The notes beneath the pieces were generated by a model that was not told the DNA's origin, ran no database searches, and saw only the letters and a list, made by a program, of their open reading frames with translations. Below are positions 26,627 through 48,276 of a stretch of 64,000 nt of DNA, piece after piece. The stretch's first letter is position 1. Every line of letters starts with the position of its first letter. The translations under genes and the position numbers were made by a program. Origin of the DNA: Pleomorphomonas koreensis DSM 23070 (GTDB lineage Bacteria > Pseudomonadota > Alphaproteobacteria > Rhizobiales > Pleomorphomonadaceae); assembly GCF_000425185.1 (NCBI RefSeq), contig NZ_AULH01000006.1, positions 124,001 to 188,000 of the forward strand. The letters run 5' to 3'.

Positions 26627-27184
26627 TCACTGCCGGAACGGGAAATTGAAGGCCTTGAGAAGCGCGCGCGCCTCGTCGTCGGTCTTCGCCGTGGTGCAGA
26701 CGATGATGTCCATGCCCCAGACCTGCTCGACCTTGTCGTACTCGATCTCGGGGAAAACGATGTGCTCCTTGATGCCCATGGCGAAGTTGCCACGGCCGTC
26801 GAAGGACTTCGGGTTCAGACCACGGAAGTCACGCACACGCGGCAGCGCGATGGTGATCAGGCGGTCGAGGAACTCGTACATGCGCTGGCGACGCAGCGTC
26901 ACCTTGGCGCCGATGTTCATGCCCTCGCGCAGCTTGAAGGTCGCGATGGACTGACGGGCCTTGGTGACCACCGGCTTCTGGCCGGCGATGAGCGTGAGAT
27001 CGCCGACAGCCGAGTTGATCTTCTTGCCATCGGCGACGGTCTCGCCGACGCCCATGTTCAGAACGATCTTGTCGAGAGCCGGAACTTCCATCGCGTTCTT
27101 GTAGTTGAACTGGTCGATGAGAGCCTTGCGGATCGTCTCGTCGTAGGTGCGCTTGAGGCGCGGAATGTAGACCGCATCAGCCAT
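26627..27184 (-). CDS. rplE: 50S ribosomal protein L5
   Basis: 185 residues. [60 protein letters not shown] and [20 protein letters not shown] are L5 signatures. It binds 5S rRNA and contacts P-site tRNA. Its start overlaps the rplX end by 8 nt. Confidence 0.99.
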   Translation of the reverse strand: MADAVYIPRLKRTYDETIRKALIDQFNYKNAMEVPALDKIVLNMGVGETVADGKKINSAVGDLTLIAGQKPVVTKARQSIATFKLREGMNIGAKVTLRRQRMYEFLDRLITIALPRVRDFRGLNPKSFDGRGNFAMGIKEHIVFPEIEYDKVEQVWGMDIIVCTTAKTDDEARALLKAFNFPFRQ

Positions 27185-27494
27185 CGATCACATCTCCGGA
27201 ACGCTTGGCGAAGCGGACCTTGCGGCCGTCGTCGAGCAGCTTGAACCCAACGCGGGTCGGCTTGCCGTCCTTCGGATCGGCAACGGCAAGGTTCGAGAGG
27301 TCGAGCGCCGCTTCCTTGGCGACGACACCACCCTCGGACTTGGCCGACTGGCGCTGATGATGGCGAACGATGTTGACGCCGCGGACAACGGCGCGATTCT
27401 CGGACGGACGGACCTCGATGACCTCACCGGTCTTGCCCTTGTCCTTGCCGGCGAGAACCACGACCTTGTCGCCCTTCTTGATCTTGGCGGCCAT
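27177..27494 (-). CDS. rplX: 50S ribosomal protein L24
   Basis: 105 residues from the ATG at 27494. [20 protein letters not shown] is the KOW motif, followed by [12 protein letters not shown] and [20 protein letters not shown]. It starts early 50S assembly. A longer in-frame reading upstream overlaps rplN and has no L24 similarity. It begins 2 nt after the rplN stop. Confidence 0.98.
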   Translation of the reverse strand: MAAKIKKGDKVVVLAGKDKGKTGEVIEVRPSENRAVVRGVNIVRHHQRQSAKSEGGVVAKEAALDLSNLAVADPKDGKPTRVGFKLLDDGRKVRFAKRSGDVIDG

Positions 27495-27496
27495 GG

Positions 27497-27865
27497 TTAC
27501 AGAACCTCCGGGGCGAGCGAGATGATCTTCATGTGGTTCTTGGCGCGAAGCTCGCGCGGAACCGGCCCGAAGATACGGGTCCCGATCGGCTCTTTCTGGT
27601 TGTTGATGAGAACGGCGGCATTCTTGTCGAAACGAATGACCGAACCGTCCGTGCGACGGATGTCCTTGGCCGTGCGGACCACGACCGCCTTCATCACGTC
27701 GCCCTTCTTCACACGGCCGCGAGGAATGGCTTCCTTGATGGAAACGACGATGATGTCGCCCACCGAGGCATAACGCCGCTTCGCGCCGCCGAGCACTTTG
27801 ATGCACATAACACGACGGGCGCCGGAATTATCCGCCACGTCGAGGTTGGTTTGCATCTGAATCAT
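27497..27865 (-). CDS. rplN: 50S ribosomal protein L14
   Basis: 122 residues. [40 protein letters not shown] and [20 protein letters not shown] are diagnostic. It forms an intersubunit bridge. It is the first gene of the spc-type group; the long gap upstream suggests a separate promoter as in E. coli. Confidence 0.99.
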   Translation of the reverse strand: MIQMQTNLDVADNSGARRVMCIKVLGGAKRRYASVGDIIVVSIKEAIPRGRVKKGDVMKAVVVRTAKDIRRTDGSVIRFDKNAAVLINNQKEPIGTRIFGPVPRELRAKNHMKIISLAPEVL

Positions 27866-28234
27866 GACTGGGCCGCCTTATCTTTGATGCATGCGCCCGC
27901 CGGCGCCGGGAGGCGCCAGGGGCAGCGACTTTGATCGGAACTCTGGAAATGGGGGTGCGGCGTGCCGGACCCTTCTTTCGAGTTCGCTCCAGTCCCAGGC
28001 CGTATCCGCAGCCCGGGAGGCCCGGTCCCTACCCTGCCGCCTCGTGAGGCGGCCGGAAACAAGACCGGATGTCTCGCTTTCGCCGTCAGGTCGCGCTGCC
28101 CTCAGGCAGCCTCGACAAAACAATCCGAAACGGAACGGCAGATTCTACCGCTCCGTCTAGAAATCAGCGTCTGCCGCATAAGCCTCTCCGGGCCGGAAGT
28201 CAATGACCCGGGGAAGCTAATTCGTCTCGTCCGC
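27866..28234 (-). promoter_or_regulatory. spc-operon leader between rpsQ and rplN
   Basis: 369 nt without a gene, at the place where E. coli has the spc promoter. It contains two hairpins: GCCGCCT-CGTG-AGGCGGC at 28036-28053 and GGCGCC-GGGA-GGCGCC at 27902-27917, the second about 37 nt before the rplN start. No promoter hexamers match well enough to name. Confidence 0.4.
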
Positions 28235-28477
28235 TCAGCTGGCGCTGGCGGTGGAGAGCACAACCCAGCGCTTGGTCTTGGAGATCGGACGGCTTTCCTC
28301 AATGGAAACCACGTCTCCAACCTTGTACTGGTTCGCCTCGTCATGCGCCTGGTAGTTCTTGGTCCGGCGCACGGTCTTCTTGAGCACCGGATGGGTGAAG
28401 CGACGCTCCACCTTCACCACGACCGTCTTGTCGGTCTTGTCGCTGACGACGACGCCTTGCAGGATGCGCTTCGGCAA
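28235..28477 (-). CDS. rpsQ: 30S ribosomal protein S17
   Basis: 80 residues. [40 protein letters not shown] and [19 protein letters not shown] match S17, an OB-fold early assembly protein of the 30S subunit. Last gene of the S10-type group, 12 nt after rpmC. Confidence 0.99.
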   Translation of the reverse strand: MPKRILQGVVVSDKTDKTVVVKVERRFTHPVLKKTVRRTKNYQAHDEANQYKVGDVVSIEESRPISKTKRWVVLSTASAS

Positions 28478-28489
28478 CTCGTCTCTCCT

Positions 28490-28690
28490 TTAAGCGTTGG
28501 CAACCGCGCGCTTGTCGCGCAGAACCGTCTGGATGCGGGCGATGTCGCGACGCACGACCCGCACGCGGGACGTATTCTCAAGCTGGCCCGTCGCCTTCTG
28601 GAAGCGCAGGTTGAACTGCTCTTTCTTCAGCTTGGCCAGCTCGTCCTCGAGCTGGTCGGGCGTCATGGCCCGAACGTCGTTCGCCTTCAT
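28490..28690 (-). CDS. rpmC: 50S ribosomal protein L29
   Basis: 66 residues. [55 protein letters not shown] are typical of this two-helix protein near the peptide exit tunnel, where it contacts trigger factor and SRP. It lies between rplP and rpsQ. Confidence 0.99.
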   Translation of the reverse strand: MKANDVRAMTPDQLEDELAKLKKEQFNLRFQKATGQLENTSRVRVVRRDIARIQTVLRDKRAVANA

Positions 28691-28779
28691 CGTTTTCTCG
28701 TCCTAACAGTAGGGCCGGTCTTCCGATAAGCATCCGCGTCCGGAAGGCGCCTTGCCTTCCGGGCGGATGCCCCTCCGGA

Positions 28780-29193
28780 TCACTCGGCGATGCGCTGAAT
28801 GAAGCGCGTCTTGATCGGAAGTTTGGCCGCGCCGAGACGGAGCGCCTCGCGGGCGACCTCCTCGGGAACGCCGTCGAGCTCGAACATGATCCGGCCGGGC
28901 TTGATGCGAACGCACCAGAACTCGATGGACCCCTTGCCCTTACCCATGCGGACTTCGGTCGGCTTGGCGGTGACCGGCACGTCCGGGAAGACGCGGATCC
29001 AGACACGACCGACACGCTTCATCTGGCGGGTGATCGCGCGGCGGGCCGCCTCGATCTGCCGCGCGGTGACGCGCTCGGGTTCCATGGCCTTGAGGCCATA
29101 GGCGCCAAAGTTCAAATCGGTGCCGCCCTTGGACGCGCCATGAATGCGGCCCTTGAACTGCTTGCGGAATTTGGTGCGCTTCGGTTGAAGCAT
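28780..29193 (-). CDS. rplP: 50S ribosomal protein L16
   Basis: 137 residues. [60 protein letters not shown] and [20 protein letters not shown] are diagnostic. It organises the A-site region of the 50S subunit. It follows rpsC after 22 nt. Confidence 0.99.
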   Translation of the reverse strand: MLQPKRTKFRKQFKGRIHGASKGGTDLNFGAYGLKAMEPERVTARQIEAARRAITRQMKRVGRVWIRVFPDVPVTAKPTEVRMGKGKGSIEFWCVRIKPGRIMFELDGVPEEVAREALRLGAAKLPIKTRFIQRIAE

Positions 29194-29215
29194 CTTCCTT
29201 CTCCCAAAACTCTAG

Positions 29216-29998
29216 TTAACGCGCACCATCGGCGTCGCGGTCACGACCACGGCCACGGCCACGGCCTTCACGGTCGCCACGGGGGTCGCGGTCACGACGG
29301 CGGTCGCCGCCCGAACGCTCGCCGTCATTGCCACCCTCGAGAGCCTTGCGCTCGGAAGCGAGCGGGTCGTGCTCCAGGATCTCGCCCTTGAACACCCAGA
29401 CCTTGAGGCCGTTGGTGCCATAGGCGGTGTGGGCGGTGGCAATGCCGTAGTCGATGTCGGCGCGCAGGGTATGCAGGGGCACGCGGCCCTCGCGATACCA
29501 CTCCAGGCGGGCGATTTCGGCGCCGCCGAGACGGCCGCCGGCGTTGATGCGGATGCCTTCGGCACCGAGACGCATCGCCGACTGCACCGAACGCTTCATC
29601 GCACGGCGGAAAGCCACGCGGCGCTCGAGCTGCTGGGCGATCGACGCGGCGATCAGCGTCGCGTCGGTCTCGGGCTTGCGCACCTCGACGATGTTGAGAT
29701 GCACTTCCGAGGCGGTGAACTTGGCGATCTGCTTGCGCAGCTTCTCGATGTCCGCACCCTTCTTGCCGATCACCACGCCCGGACGAGCCGAGTGGATGGT
29801 GACGCGGCACTTCTTGTGCGGACGCTCGATGACGATCTTGGAGACCGCCGCCGCCTTCAGCTCATTGAAGAGGAAGTTGCGGATGGCGAGGTCTTCATGC
29901 AGCAGCGCGCCGTACTCGGTCTTGCCGGCGAACCAGCGCGAGTCCCAGGTCCGGTTGATGCCGAGACGCAGACCGATCGGATTGACTTTGTGACCCAT
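29216..29998 (-). CDS. rpsC: 30S ribosomal protein S3
   Basis: 260 residues. [20 protein letters not shown] opens it; the KH domain has [38 protein letters not shown] and [20 protein letters not shown] follow. After about residue 223 there is a 37-residue Arg/Gly/Asp-rich tail ([20 protein letters not shown]), absent in E. coli S3 and encoded by CACGGC-type repeats. S3 forms the mRNA entry tunnel. Its ATG overlaps the rplV stop by one base. Confidence 0.98.
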   Translation of the reverse strand: MGHKVNPIGLRLGINRTWDSRWFAGKTEYGALLHEDLAIRNFLFNELKAAAVSKIVIERPHKKCRVTIHSARPGVVIGKKGADIEKLRKQIAKFTASEVHLNIVEVRKPETDATLIAASIAQQLERRVAFRRAMKRSVQSAMRLGAEGIRINAGGRLGGAEIARLEWYREGRVPLHTLRADIDYGIATAHTAYGTNGLKVWVFKGEILEHDPLASERKALEGGNDGERSGGDRRRDRDPRGDREGRGRGRGRDRDADGAR

Positions 29999-30378
29999 CA
30001 GGCGGTCTCCTCGACTTCACGAACCACGATGGTCAGGTTCGCAAAAGGCTTCTGGATCTGGCCGACGCGACCACGAGCCCGCGGCGAGAAGCGCTTCATG
30101 ACGAGGCCCTTGCTCACGAAAGCTTCCTTGACGACGAGCGCGTCGACGTCGAGGTCGTGGTTGTTCTCGGCATTGGCGATCGCCGACTCCAGCGTCTTCT
30201 TCACGTCGCCGGCGATGCGCTTGCGCGAGAAGGTGAGATCGGCCAGGGCCGTGTTGACCTTCTTGCCGCGGATCAGCGCCGCGACAAGGTTGAGCTTCTG
30301 CGGCGAGACGCGGAGGTTGCGGGTCACCGCCTGCGCCTCAGTGTCGGCGAGCGTGCGTTCACGCTTCGGCTTGCCCAT
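29998..30378 (-). CDS. rplV: 50S ribosomal protein L22
   Basis: 126 residues. [40 protein letters not shown], and [20 protein letters not shown] are L22 signatures; the basic loop lines the exit tunnel. It lies 3 nt after rpsS and shares one base with rpsC (TGATG). Confidence 0.99.
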   Translation of the reverse strand: MGKPKRERTLADTEAQAVTRNLRVSPQKLNLVAALIRGKKVNTALADLTFSRKRIAGDVKKTLESAIANAENNHDLDVDALVVKEAFVSKGLVMKRFSPRARGRVGQIQKPFANLTIVVREVEETA

Positions 30379-30381
30379 GGG

Positions 30382-30660
30382 TTACTTCCTCTTCGCCTTC
30401 TTGTCGGCGCCATGGCCATAGTAGGTGCGGGTCGGCGCGAACTCGCCGAACTTGTGCCCCACCATGTCCTCGTTCACCGACACCGGGATGTGCTTCTGGC
30501 CGTTGTAGACGCCGAACGTCAGTCCGACGAAATTCGGCAGGATCGTGGAGCGGCGGCTCCAGATCTTGATGACTTCATTGCGGCCGCTGGCGCGACTGAC
30601 TTCCGCCTTCTTGAGGAGGTAGCCGTCGACGAACGGGCCTTTCCAAACCGAACGAGTCAC
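30382..30660 (-). CDS. rpsS: 30S ribosomal protein S19
   Basis: 92 residues. [40 protein letters not shown], and [20 protein letters not shown] are diagnostic. S19 sits in the 30S head with S13. It lies 15 nt after rplB. Confidence 0.99.
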   Translation of the reverse strand: MTRSVWKGPFVDGYLLKKAEVSRASGRNEVIKIWSRRSTILPNFVGLTFGVYNGQKHIPVSVNEDMVGHKFGEFAPTRTYYGHGADKKAKRK

Positions 30661-30675
30661 GGTCGTTCCTCTCTC

Positions 30676-31515
30676 TTACTGCGACTTCTTGCGCGCGTGG
30701 CGGCTACGGACGATGAACTTGTCCGTGGACTTGTTCGACCTCGTCTTCTTGCCCTTGGTCGGCTTGCCCCACGGGGTGACCGGGTGACGGCCGCCCGAAG
30801 TGCGGCCTTCGCCGCCGCCGTGCGGATGGTCGATCGGGTTCATCGTCACGCCGCGGTTGACCGGACGCTTGCCCAGCCAGCGGTTGCGGCCGGCCTTGCC
30901 GATCGACACGTTGGCGTGGTCGGGGTTCGACACGGCGCCGATGGTGGCGAAGCAGGTGCCGAGCACCTTGCGCTGCTCACCGGAGTTGAGACGCACGACG
31001 GTGTAACCCTGGTCGCGGCCGACGATCTGGGCGTAGGAACCGGCCGACCGGGCGATCTGGCCGCCCTTGCCCGGCTTCAGCTCGACATTGTGGACCAGCG
31101 TGCCGACCGGAATGGCCGACAGCTGCATCGCGTTGCCGGGCTTGACGTCGGCGGCGGCGGCGGCGACGACGGTGTCGCCGACCGAGAGCCGCTGCGGGGC
31201 CAGGATGTAGCTGAGTTCACCGTCCTGATACTTGATGAGGGCGATGAAGCCGGTGCGGTTCGGGTCGTACTCCAGCCGCTCGACCACGGCGGGAACGCCG
31301 AGCTTGCGACGCTTGAAGTCGACGAGGCGATAGGAGCGCTTGTGACCGCCACCGCGATGGTAGGCGGTGATACGGCCGAGGTTGTTGCGACCGCCGGTCT
31401 TGTTGAGACCTTCGGTCAGCGCCTTCACCGGCGCGCCCTTGTGAAGCTCGGAGCGATCGACGAGGACCAACTGACGCTGGCCCGGGGTCGTCGGCTTGTA
31501 ATATTTGAGTGCCAT
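30676..31515 (-). CDS. rplB: 50S ribosomal protein L2
   Basis: 279 residues, the standard length. [40 protein letters not shown], and the peptidyl-transferase region [20 protein letters not shown] with the conserved His. L2 is needed for subunit association and tRNA binding. It follows rplW after 19 nt. Confidence 0.99.
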   Translation of the reverse strand: MALKYYKPTTPGQRQLVLVDRSELHKGAPVKALTEGLNKTGGRNNLGRITAYHRGGGHKRSYRLVDFKRRKLGVPAVVERLEYDPNRTGFIALIKYQDGELSYILAPQRLSVGDTVVAAAAADVKPGNAMQLSAIPVGTLVHNVELKPGKGGQIARSAGSYAQIVGRDQGYTVVRLNSGEQRKVLGTCFATIGAVSNPDHANVSIGKAGRNRWLGKRPVNRGVTMNPIDHPHGGGEGRTSGGRHPVTPWGKPTKGKKTRSNKSTDKFIVRSRHARKKSQ

Positions 31516-31534
31516 AATCGTCCTGCCGCTCGGA

Positions 31535-31828
31535 TCAGAGGCCCGTCGTGATGTCGATCGAGTGCCCCTCCTCGAGGGTCACGACCGCTTTCTTCACGTC
31601 GGACTGGGTGCCGATGATGCCCCGGAAGCGCTTCGTCTTGCCCTTGCGCACGAGCGTGTTGACGCTCTTCACCTTCACCGAGAACAGCTGCTCGACGGCA
31701 GCCTTGATCTCCGGCTTGGTGGCGGTCCGGGCAACGTTGAAGACCACCTTGTTGTTCTCAGCCTGGATGGTCGCCTTTTCGGTGACCACCGGCGTGCGGA
31801 TGATGTCGTAGTGCTTCAGATTGGTCAT
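31535..31828 (-). CDS. rplW: 50S ribosomal protein L23
   Basis: 97 residues. [40 protein letters not shown], and [14 protein letters not shown] match. L23 is the docking site for trigger factor and SRP at the tunnel exit. Its ATG overlaps the rplD stop as ATGA. Confidence 0.99.
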   Translation of the reverse strand: MTNLKHYDIIRTPVVTEKATIQAENNKVVFNVARTATKPEIKAAVEQLFSVKVKSVNTLVRKGKTKRFRGIIGTQSDVKKAVVTLEEGHSIDITTGL

Positions 31829-32445
31829 TTGAACCGCTCCTCGAGCGCCGACACGGCCGCCTTGGTGAGAACCAGCGTGTCACGCCGCAGGATGTCGTAG
31901 ACGTTGATGCCCTGCACGGGCAGCACGTCGATCTGCGGGATGGCACGGGCCGCCAGGCGGAACTGATCCTGCGGCGAAGCGCCGTCGATGATCAGCGCGT
32001 TGGTGAGACCGAGCGCGGCGAGCTTCGTCTTCAGGGCCTTCGTCTTGGCCTCGGCGGCGACCGCCTCGTCCAGGACGAAAATGTTGGCACCCTTGGCCTT
32101 GGCCGACAGGGCGAGCTTCAGGCCAAGGGCCCGAACCTTCTTGGGCAGGTCGTGCTCGTGGCTGCGCACCACGGGGCCGAAGGCCTTGCCGCCGCCACGG
32201 AACTGCGGAGCCGCCTTGTTGCCGTGACGGGCGCCGCCGGTGCCCTTCTGCCGGTACATCTTCTTGCCGGTCTTGGTGATCTCTGTACGGGTCAGAGTCT
32301 TGTGCGTGCCGGCCTGGCGCTTGGCGAGCTGCCAGCGCACGACGCGCTGCAGGATGTCGGCGCGCGGTTCGAGACCGAAGATCTCGTCCGAGAGCGCGAC
32401 CGTCCCGGCAACGGTGCCATCGAGGGTCTTGACTTCGAGTTCCAT
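31825..32445 (-). CDS. rplD: 50S ribosomal protein L4
   Basis: 206 residues from the ATG at 32445, which shares one base with the rplC stop (TGATG). [40 protein letters not shown] and [20 protein letters not shown] are diagnostic. L4 lines the exit tunnel and in E. coli represses the S10 operon. A GTG one codon earlier is possible but less likely. Confidence 0.98.
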   Translation of the reverse strand: MELEVKTLDGTVAGTVALSDEIFGLEPRADILQRVVRWQLAKRQAGTHKTLTRTEITKTGKKMYRQKGTGGARHGNKAAPQFRGGGKAFGPVVRSHEHDLPKKVRALGLKLALSAKAKGANIFVLDEAVAAEAKTKALKTKLAALGLTNALIIDGASPQDQFRLAARAIPQIDVLPVQGINVYDILRRDTLVLTKAAVSALEERFK

Positions 32446-33152
32446 CACTCACCTGCCTCCGCAGTCGCAGCGGGCGCCGCCTTGCGGAACTTGCCCGGGG
32501 TGGGAACACCTTCCGGAAGCTTCTTCTTGACCGCATCGCGGACGAGGATCCAGCCGCCCTTGGCACCGGGGACCGCGCCCTCGACCAGGATCAGACCGCG
32601 ATCGGCGTCGGTGCGCACGATCTTCAGGTTCTGCGTGGTCACGCGCTCGTCGCCGAGATGGCCAGGCATCTTCTTGTTCTTGAAGACCTTGCCCGGATCC
32701 TGACGCTGACCGGTCGAACCCAGAACGCGGTGCGACACCGAGTTACCGTGGGTGGCGCGGCCGCCATGGAAGTTCCAGCGCTTCATGGCGCCGGCGAAGC
32801 CCTTGCCGATCGAGGTACCGGTGACGTCGACGAACTGGCCGGCGACGAAATGGTCGGCCGTCAGCTCGGCCCCAACCTCGATGAGATTCTCGGGCGACAC
32901 CCGGAACTCGGCGACTTCACGCTTCGGCTCGACCTGCGCCACGGCGAAGTGGCCGCGCAGCGCCTTCGAGACGTTCTTGACCTTGACCGTACCGGCGCCA
33001 AGCTGGAGCGCGGTATAGCCGTTCTTTTCTTCGGTACGGTGAGCGACCACCTGGCAGTTCTCTAGCTTGAGAACCGTCACGGGAACATGCTCGCCTGCGT
33101 CGTTGTAGACGCGGGTCATGCCGACCTTCTGTGCAATGACACCTGAGCGCAT
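32445..33152 (-). CDS. rplC: 50S ribosomal protein L3
   Basis: 235 residues from the ATG at 33152. [40 protein letters not shown], and [20 protein letters not shown] form the L3 signature with the Gln that PrmB methylates. A TTG five codons upstream is unsupported. L3 nucleates 50S assembly. It follows rpsJ by 29 nt. Confidence 0.98.
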   Translation of the reverse strand: MRSGVIAQKVGMTRVYNDAGEHVPVTVLKLENCQVVAHRTEEKNGYTALQLGAGTVKVKNVSKALRGHFAVAQVEPKREVAEFRVSPENLIEVGAELTADHFVAGQFVDVTGTSIGKGFAGAMKRWNFHGGRATHGNSVSHRVLGSTGQRQDPGKVFKNKKMPGHLGDERVTTQNLKIVRTDADRGLILVEGAVPGAKGGWILVRDAVKKKLPEGVPTPGKFRKAAPAATAEAGE

Positions 33153-33181
33153 AGCGTTCTCTCTCAACCCGGCTCTTGTTC

Positions 33182-33490
33182 TCAGAGCTTGATCTCGACG
33201 TCCACGCCGGCCGCGAGGTCGAGCTTCATCAGCGCGTCCACGGTCTGCGGGGTCGGATCGATGATGTCCAGGAGGCGCTTGTGAGTGCGCATCTCGAACT
33301 GTTCGCGGCTCTTCTTGTCGATGTGGGGCGAGCGGTTGACCGTGAACTTCTCGATTCGCGTCGGAAGCGGAACCGGGCCCCGGACCTGCGCGCCCGTGCG
33401 CTTGGCCGTGTTGACGATCTCGCGCGTCGAGGCATCGAGGATACGATGATCGAACGCTTTGAGACGGATACGGATATTCTGACCGTTCAT
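33182..33490 (-). CDS. rpsJ: 30S ribosomal protein S10 (NusE)
   Basis: 102 residues, start [60 protein letters not shown] match. S10 also pairs with NusB in antitermination and with NusG (50003-50533). The ATG at 33490 has AGAGGTAGAG upstream; a longer reading adds 17 unrelated residues. It is 65 nt after tuf. Confidence 0.98.
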   Translation of the reverse strand: MNGQNIRIRLKAFDHRILDASTREIVNTAKRTGAQVRGPVPLPTRIEKFTVNRSPHIDKKSREQFEMRTHKRLLDIIDPTPQTVDALMKLDLAAGVDVEIKL

Positions 33491-33555
33491 TTCTCTACCT
33501 CTGGAGGAGACGCGGGCGGAGCGAACCCCGCCCCGTATCACCTCGAAACGATCAA

Positions 33556-34746
<1,191 letters not shown>

Positions 34747-34797
34747 CGGATATCTTCCTTTGTCTCGTGTAGCGGGTTGAGGTCAGCGGTCGGGAAC

Positions 34798-36873
<2,076 letters not shown>

Positions 36874-36894
36874 GTTCGTCTCCGCCTGTCCGGC

Positions 36895-37365
36895 TTACCA
36901 GCGATAATGCGAGAAGGCGCGGTTGGCCTCGGCCATCCGGTGGGTGTCTTCACGCTTCTTGACGGCGGTGCCGCGGTTGTTGGCGGCATCCATCAGCTCG
37001 CCCGACAGACGATCGATCATCGTCTTCTCGTTGCGGCCACGAGCGGCCGTGATCAGCCAGCGGATGGCCAGCGCCTGACGACGCTCGGTCCGAACCTCGA
37101 CCGGAACCTGGTAGGTGGCACCACCGACGCGGCGCGAACGAACCTCGATCTGCGGCATCACGTTGTGGAGCGCCTGATGGAAGGTCTGCACGGCGCTCTG
37201 GCGGGTGCGGGTCTCGATGCTGTCGAAGGCACCATAGACGATCGCCTCGGCGACCGACTTCTTGCCGTCCTGCATGATCGAGTTCATGAACTTGGAAACG
37301 ACGATATCACCGAACTTCGGATCGGGATTGATCTCGCGCTTCTCTGCACTGTGACGACGGGACAT
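36895..37365 (-). CDS. rpsG: 30S ribosomal protein S7
   Basis: 156 residues from the ATG at 37365 ([20 protein letters not shown]). [40 protein letters not shown] and the C-terminal [12 protein letters not shown] are diagnostic. S7 organises the 30S head and in E. coli autoregulates the str operon. It is 68 nt after rpsL. Confidence 0.99.
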   Translation of the reverse strand: MSRRHSAEKREINPDPKFGDIVVSKFMNSIMQDGKKSVAEAIVYGAFDSIETRTRQSAVQTFHQALHNVMPQIEVRSRRVGGATYQVPVEVRTERRQALAIRWLITAARGRNEKTMIDRLSGELMDAANNRGTAVKKREDTHRMAEANRAFSHYRW

Positions 37366-37433
37366 ACTTCGTCTCCGGGTATAGCAAAACAAGACCGACC
37401 GGACCCGGCTTCACGCGCGGATCCGGCCAGGGA

Positions 37434-37805
37434 TCACTTCGGACGCTTGGCGCCGTACTTGGAACGGCGCTGCTTGCGGTTCTTGACGCCCTGCGTGTCG
37501 AGCACGCCGCGGAGGATGTGGTAGCGCACGCCCGGAAGGTCCTTGACGCGGCCGCCACGGATCATGACCACCGAGTGCTCCTGAAGGTTGTGACCTTCGC
37601 CGGGAATGTAGCCGATGACCTCGTAACCGTTGGTCAGACGGACCTTGGCGACCTTACGGAGAGCCGAGTTCGGCTTCTTCGGGGTCGTCGTATAGACGCG
37701 CGTGCAAACGCCACGCTTCTGAGGGCAAGCCTCGAGATGGCGGGCCTTCTCACGATAAACCGGCGCGACGCGCGGGTTACGGATCAGCTGATTGATCGTC
37801 GGCAT
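37434..37805 (-). CDS. rpsL: 30S ribosomal protein S12
   Basis: 123 residues. [20 protein letters not shown], the decoding-centre loop [20 protein letters not shown], and [20 protein letters not shown] are present. The two lysines linked to streptomycin resistance when mutated are the wild-type residues here. It is the first gene of rpsL-rpsG-fusA-tuf, preceded by a long leader with a strong hairpin. Confidence 0.99.
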   Translation of the reverse strand: MPTINQLIRNPRVAPVYREKARHLEACPQKRGVCTRVYTTTPKKPNSALRKVAKVRLTNGYEVIGYIPGEGHNLQEHSVVMIRGGRVKDLPGVRYHILRGVLDTQGVKNRKQRRSKYGAKRPK

Positions 37806-38540
37806 CCTTCACCTTCAATCCAAACGTCCGGATCTACAGCAAGACCGGAACTTCACTTCCTTACAGAACCAACCGCCACCAGAACCAAGGCGACAGGCCA
37901 GCTCCCTGACCGAATTCGCAACTCTCCGCACCCCGCCCGCACAAAACGAAGCGCGCCGATAACGTGAAATCTCACGTCCGGCGCGGCGGAAAGCAGAGGA
38001 ACAATGCCGATCGGCACCGTTCGTGCGTACAACAGCTTTCACCACCAGTGGAGCGAATTGCGTTTAACGATGCTTGATCAAAGGTTTAAGGACCAGTGAT
38101 CGATCTCTCGTTACAGACCAACTCATCAAGTGCGCGGACACTACTCAAACTATCCCCGACCGTCAAGCCGGACGCGCAAAAAAGGCGGAAACCTCGGCCT
38201 CCCGGCTATCTGCGCGCGCCACCCCAGCATAAAGCGGCAATTTCCGTACGATCCGACGCAACAAATGCAATATGCATGTCATTTGCCAGGGGATCGAGCG
38301 GTCGGAACGGCGAATCCGCTTCCATATCGGCGAACTGAAGCCGCTGCCCGGATGCCCGTAGCGAATCCTTGCCCGCGAATCCTTGGATCGTCCACGAATC
38401 CGTAAAGCGGGATGCCTTCCGCGTTTTCGAGACTCTCGGCGAATTTGGGCAAAGCCCGATTTCGCCGCCGGATGCGCATGGTCGAATCCGATGTCAAACG
38501 TCAGCCGACATCGGAGCAAGAATCCATTTCTCCAAATGAA
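37806..38540 (-). promoter_or_regulatory. str-operon leader and rpoC-rpsL spacer
   Basis: About 735 nt without a gene, the longest gap in the supercluster and less GC-rich than its surroundings. Besides the hairpin at 37952-37985 it has an inverted repeat TCCGATGTC/GACATCGGA (38487-38495 and 38507-38515) and several GAATCC repeats (38311-38401), two of them GCGAATCCTT 14 bp apart. A promoter for rpsL should lie here, but no single hexamer pair stands out. Confidence 0.45.
37952..37985 (-). terminator. Hairpin in the rpsL leader, possible attenuator
   Basis: Two-part stem: CGCGCCG (37952-37958) with CGGCGCG (37979-37985) outside, ACGTGA (37962-37967) with TCACGT (37972-37977) inside, small internal loop. 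On the minus strand it is followed by CTTCGTTTTGT, like an intrinsic terminator, about 150 nt before rpsL. Confidence 0.55.
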
Positions 38541-38574
38541 AGGCGCGGCGCCCTTTCCGGAGCGCCGCGCCCTT
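38541..38574 (-). terminator. rpoC terminator
   Basis: Ten-bp stem GGCGCGGCGC (38542-38551) and GCGCCGCGCC (38562-38571), 10-nt loop, 28 nt after the rpoC stop. On the minus strand TTTCATTT follows. Confidence 0.7.
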
Positions 38575-38598
38575 TTCGTTTCGCGTCGGTCCGGCCGA

Positions 38599-42804
<4,206 letters not shown>

Positions 42805-42971
42805 CGGCTCGTTCTCCTGTGATGCCGCCCGACCGCCGTCTGTCCGCCTCGCCGGCGGGGGCTGCATGAAAAATCTCGAGGCGCCGCCTGGCGCCGGTTT
42901 CCGGAAACGCCGAACTGCCGGCGTGGGAGCGCCGACAGCTCAAGGCGTTTTCGGTCAGCTAACGCGCCGGA

Positions 42972-47108
<4,137 letters not shown>

Positions 47109-47261
47109 TGCTTCCCTCGTACACCGTGATCGGCAGACCGGAACCCTTTGATGCGCAACGCTTCAAACGTTGCCGAAGGGCTCGGGACAAACCGACCGCC
47201 GATCGAACGGCCAAGTCTTTAGCCAATTCGATCCGATTCGGGCCAAATAAAGGCCATCTTA

Positions 47262-47300
47262 AAAACAACCGTTGGGCGGCCCGATTTTGTCGAGCCGCCC
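47262..47300 (-). terminator. rplL-rpoB attenuator-like hairpin
   Basis: Stem GGGCGGC (47274-47280) with GCCGCCC (47294-47300), 13-nt loop, then on the minus strand AACGGTTGTTTTTAAG. It starts 23 nt after the rplL stop. E. coli has a partial terminator at the same place, which lowers rpoBC relative to rplJL. Confidence 0.6.
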
Positions 47301-47322
47301 ACCGTCAGAATTGCAAGGTCGA

Positions 47323-47700
47323 TTACTTGACGTCGACCTTGGCGCCAGCTTCTTCGAGCTGCTTCTTGATCTTGGCGGCCTCGTCCTTGGACACGGCTTC
47401 CTTGACCGGCTTCGGAGCGCCTTCGACCAGGTCCTTGGCTTCCTTGAGGCCGAGGCCCGTGATGGCGCGGACTTCCTTGATCACGTTGATCTTCTTGTCG
47501 CCGGCGTCGACGAGGATGACGTCGAACTCGGTCTTCTCTTCCTCGACGGCAGCCGGGGCGGCAGCGCCGCCGGCAGCGGCGACGGCCACCGGAGCGGCGG
47601 CCGAAACGCCCCACTTCTCCTCGAGGAGCTTCGACAGCTCGGCGGCTTCCAGGACGGTCAGGGCCGACAGATCGTCGACCAGCTTGGCAAGATCAGCCAT
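47323..47700 (-). CDS. rplL: 50S ribosomal protein L7/L12
   Basis: 125 residues. [20 protein letters not shown] is the dimerisation domain; an Ala/Gly/Pro-rich hinge (about 40-55) leads to the C-terminal factor-binding domain with [20 protein letters not shown] and [20 protein letters not shown]. Multiple copies form the stalk with L10. It follows rplJ after 57 nt. Confidence 0.99.
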   Translation of the reverse strand: MADLAKLVDDLSALTVLEAAELSKLLEEKWGVSAAAPVAVAAAGGAAAPAAVEEEKTEFDVILVDAGDKKINVIKEVRAITGLGLKEAKDLVEGAPKPVKEAVSKDEAAKIKKQLEEAGAKVDVK

Positions 47701-47757
47701 TTCACTTCTTCCTTCAGTAACGGTTCGGACCAGATTTTTGTTCCAGGTCGAACGGCC

Positions 47758-48276
47758 TCACGCCGCTTCGTCCTTCTTGGCATAAGCCCCGAACACGCGG
47801 GCCAGCTGGCCCGCGGGTGCCTGCAGGACGCCTGCGATGCGGGTGGCCGGGGTATTGATCATACCCAGCAGCTTGGCGCGCAGTTCGTCCAGCGACGGCA
47901 GGCTCGCGAGAGCCTTGACGCCGTTGGCATCGAGGTTGGTCTTGCCCATCGCGCCGCCGAGAACAACGAGCTTGTCGTTGGTCTTGGCGTAATCGACGGT
48001 GACCTTGGACGCCGCGACCGGATCCGCCGAATAGGCGATGACGGTCGGACCTGTGAACAGGTCAGTGATATGCTCGGCGTCGGTGCCTTGAAGAGCCAGC
48101 TTGGCGAGGCGGTTCTTGGCGACCTTGACCTTGCCGCCGGCTTCCCTCATGCGGGCGCGATACGCCTGCAGGTCAGCGACGGTGAGGCCTTGGTAGTGGG
48201 ACACGACGATGACGCCAGCGCCCTTGAACGAGGCGTTGAGTGCGTCGATCAGTTCCCGCTTTTCCGCTCTATCCAC
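47758..48276 (-). CDS. rplJ: 50S ribosomal protein L10
   Basis: 172 residues, starting with GTG at 48276 (reads [20 protein letters not shown]) with GGAG 9 nt upstream. [37 protein letters not shown] and [20 protein letters not shown] match L10. In E. coli the L10-L7/L12 complex represses its own mRNA by binding the leader. Longer readings upstream lack similarity. Confidence 0.97.
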   Translation of the reverse strand: MDRAEKRELIDALNASFKGAGVIVVSHYQGLTVADLQAYRARMREAGGKVKVAKNRLAKLALQGTDAEHITDLFTGPTVIAYSADPVAASKVTVDYAKTNDKLVVLGGAMGKTNLDANGVKALASLPSLDELRAKLLGMINTPATRIAGVLQAPAGQLARVFGAYAKKDEAA

